Part shown: positions 4,687-5,056 of the stretch, piece after piece
How the letters are laid out: every line of letters starts with the position of its first letter
How positions within the stretch are numbered: the first letter of the stretch is position 1
Assembly (NCBI GenBank): GCA_016218095.1
Contig: JACREV010000229.1
Span: 1-5,056, forward strand
Source of the DNA: Deltaproteobacteria bacterium
GTDB taxonomy: Bacteria > Desulfobacterota > GWC2-55-46
DNA length: 5,056 nucleotides
Direction: 5' to 3'
Program-made: the position numbers and the translations under genes
Notes under the pieces: generated by a model
Told to the model about the DNA's origin: nothing
What the model saw: only the letters and a program-made list of their open reading frames with translations
The model's database searches: none

Positions 4687-5056
4687 CTATTTTTTTTCCT
4701 TTTCCTTCCTGCCCTTGAAGGCCCTCGAGAGCTCCCTCTCGGCCTCCTTCTTCTTTATAGTCGCCCTCTTGTCGTACATCGTCTTGCCCCTGGCAAGGGC
4801 GAGCTCGACCTTCGCGACCCCTTTCTTGAAATATATCTTGGTGGGGATGAGGGTGTACCCCTTCTCGCGGGTCTTGCCTATGAGCCTCTGTATCTCCTTC
4901 CTGTGGAGGAGGAGCTTACGGGTCCTTTCGGGGTCGATCTTCTCGAACCCGTCGGCCTGGGAATAGGGGCTTATGTGGGCGTTTATGAGGAAGACCTCCT
5001 CGTCCTTTATGCGGGCGTAGCTGTCGTTCAGGTTGGCGCGTCCCAGGCGGAGCGAT
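4687..5056 (-). CDS. smpB: SsrA-binding protein SmpB, N-terminus cut off by window edge
   Basis: SmpB binds tmRNA and delivers it to stalled ribosomes for trans-translation. The window holds the last 122 codons; roughly 30-45 N-terminal residues lie beyond base 5056. The family hallmarks are all seen: SLRLGRANLNDSYARIKDEEVFLINAHISPYSQ (fragment residues 1-33), RKLLLHRKEIQRLIGKTREKGYTLIPTKIYF (46-76), KVELALARGK (82-91) and the C-terminal YDKRATIKKKEAERELSRAF (94-113). Within the last motif, Asp95-Lys96-Arg97 matches the DKR triad needed for tmRNA function on the ribosome. The C-terminus is a lysine-rich tail ending at TAG (4689-4687), preceded by an A-rich run. No tmRNA gene (ssrA) is visible in the 181-base gap that follows, nor a clear terminator. 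Confidence 0.95.
   Translation of the reverse strand, partial: SLRLGRANLNDSYARIKDEEVFLINAHISPYSQADGFEKIDPERTRKLLLHRKEIQRLIGKTREKGYTLIPTKIYFKKGVAKVELALARGKTMYDKRATIKKKEAERELSRAFKGRKEKEKK

Overview
The window is a dense, high-GC stretch of bacterial chromosome in which every gene I can support lies on the minus strand. Reading along that strand (from high to low coordinates) the order is: smpB (cut by the window's right edge), a small exported protein of unknown function, a FadR/FCD-type GntR regulator, an overlapping 88-codon gene of unknown function, rluD, pgeF (yfiH), and coaE (cut by the left edge). The core genes are ordinary bacterial housekeeping genes. The high GC combined with frequent ATA (Ile) and AGG (Arg) codons, and GC-rich palindromic repeats in the gaps, is the style I associate with uncultured Desulfobacterota/'Deltaproteobacteria'-like lineages. 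That assignment is an inference, and no gene here proves it.

Layout. Bases 1-485: coaE, lacking its C-terminus. 534-580: a C/G-rich palindromic repeat. 587-1357: pgeF. 1358-1572: a 215-base gap with two more palindromic repeats and a plausible pgeF promoter. 1573-2532: rluD. 2585-2851: the 88-aa gene, overlapping the GntR gene by 14 bases. 2838-3536: the GntR regulator. 3537-3923: a gap with a 150-bp palindromic MITE-like element and a good sigma70 promoter whose -10 overlaps a GntR-like operator. 3924-4505: the exported protein, with its own extended -10 promoter and strong ribosome binding site. 4687-5056: the smpB 3' part.

How they fit together. rluD (23S rRNA pseudouridylation) and pgeF (peptidoglycan precursor quality control) are also neighbours in E. 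coli, so this pairing is conserved. coaE makes the last step of CoA synthesis. The regulator and the 88-aa gene look like one translationally coupled unit, probably autoregulated. The most interesting structure is the 150-bp element: it sits between the predicted regulator promoter/operator and the preferred start codon, so it would be transcribed as a long hairpin leader. It also supplies an alternative in-frame GTG that would extend the protein. I found no wholly new multi-gene system. The unusual content is this mobile-element insertion, the chain of three different intergenic repeats, and two uncharacterised genes.
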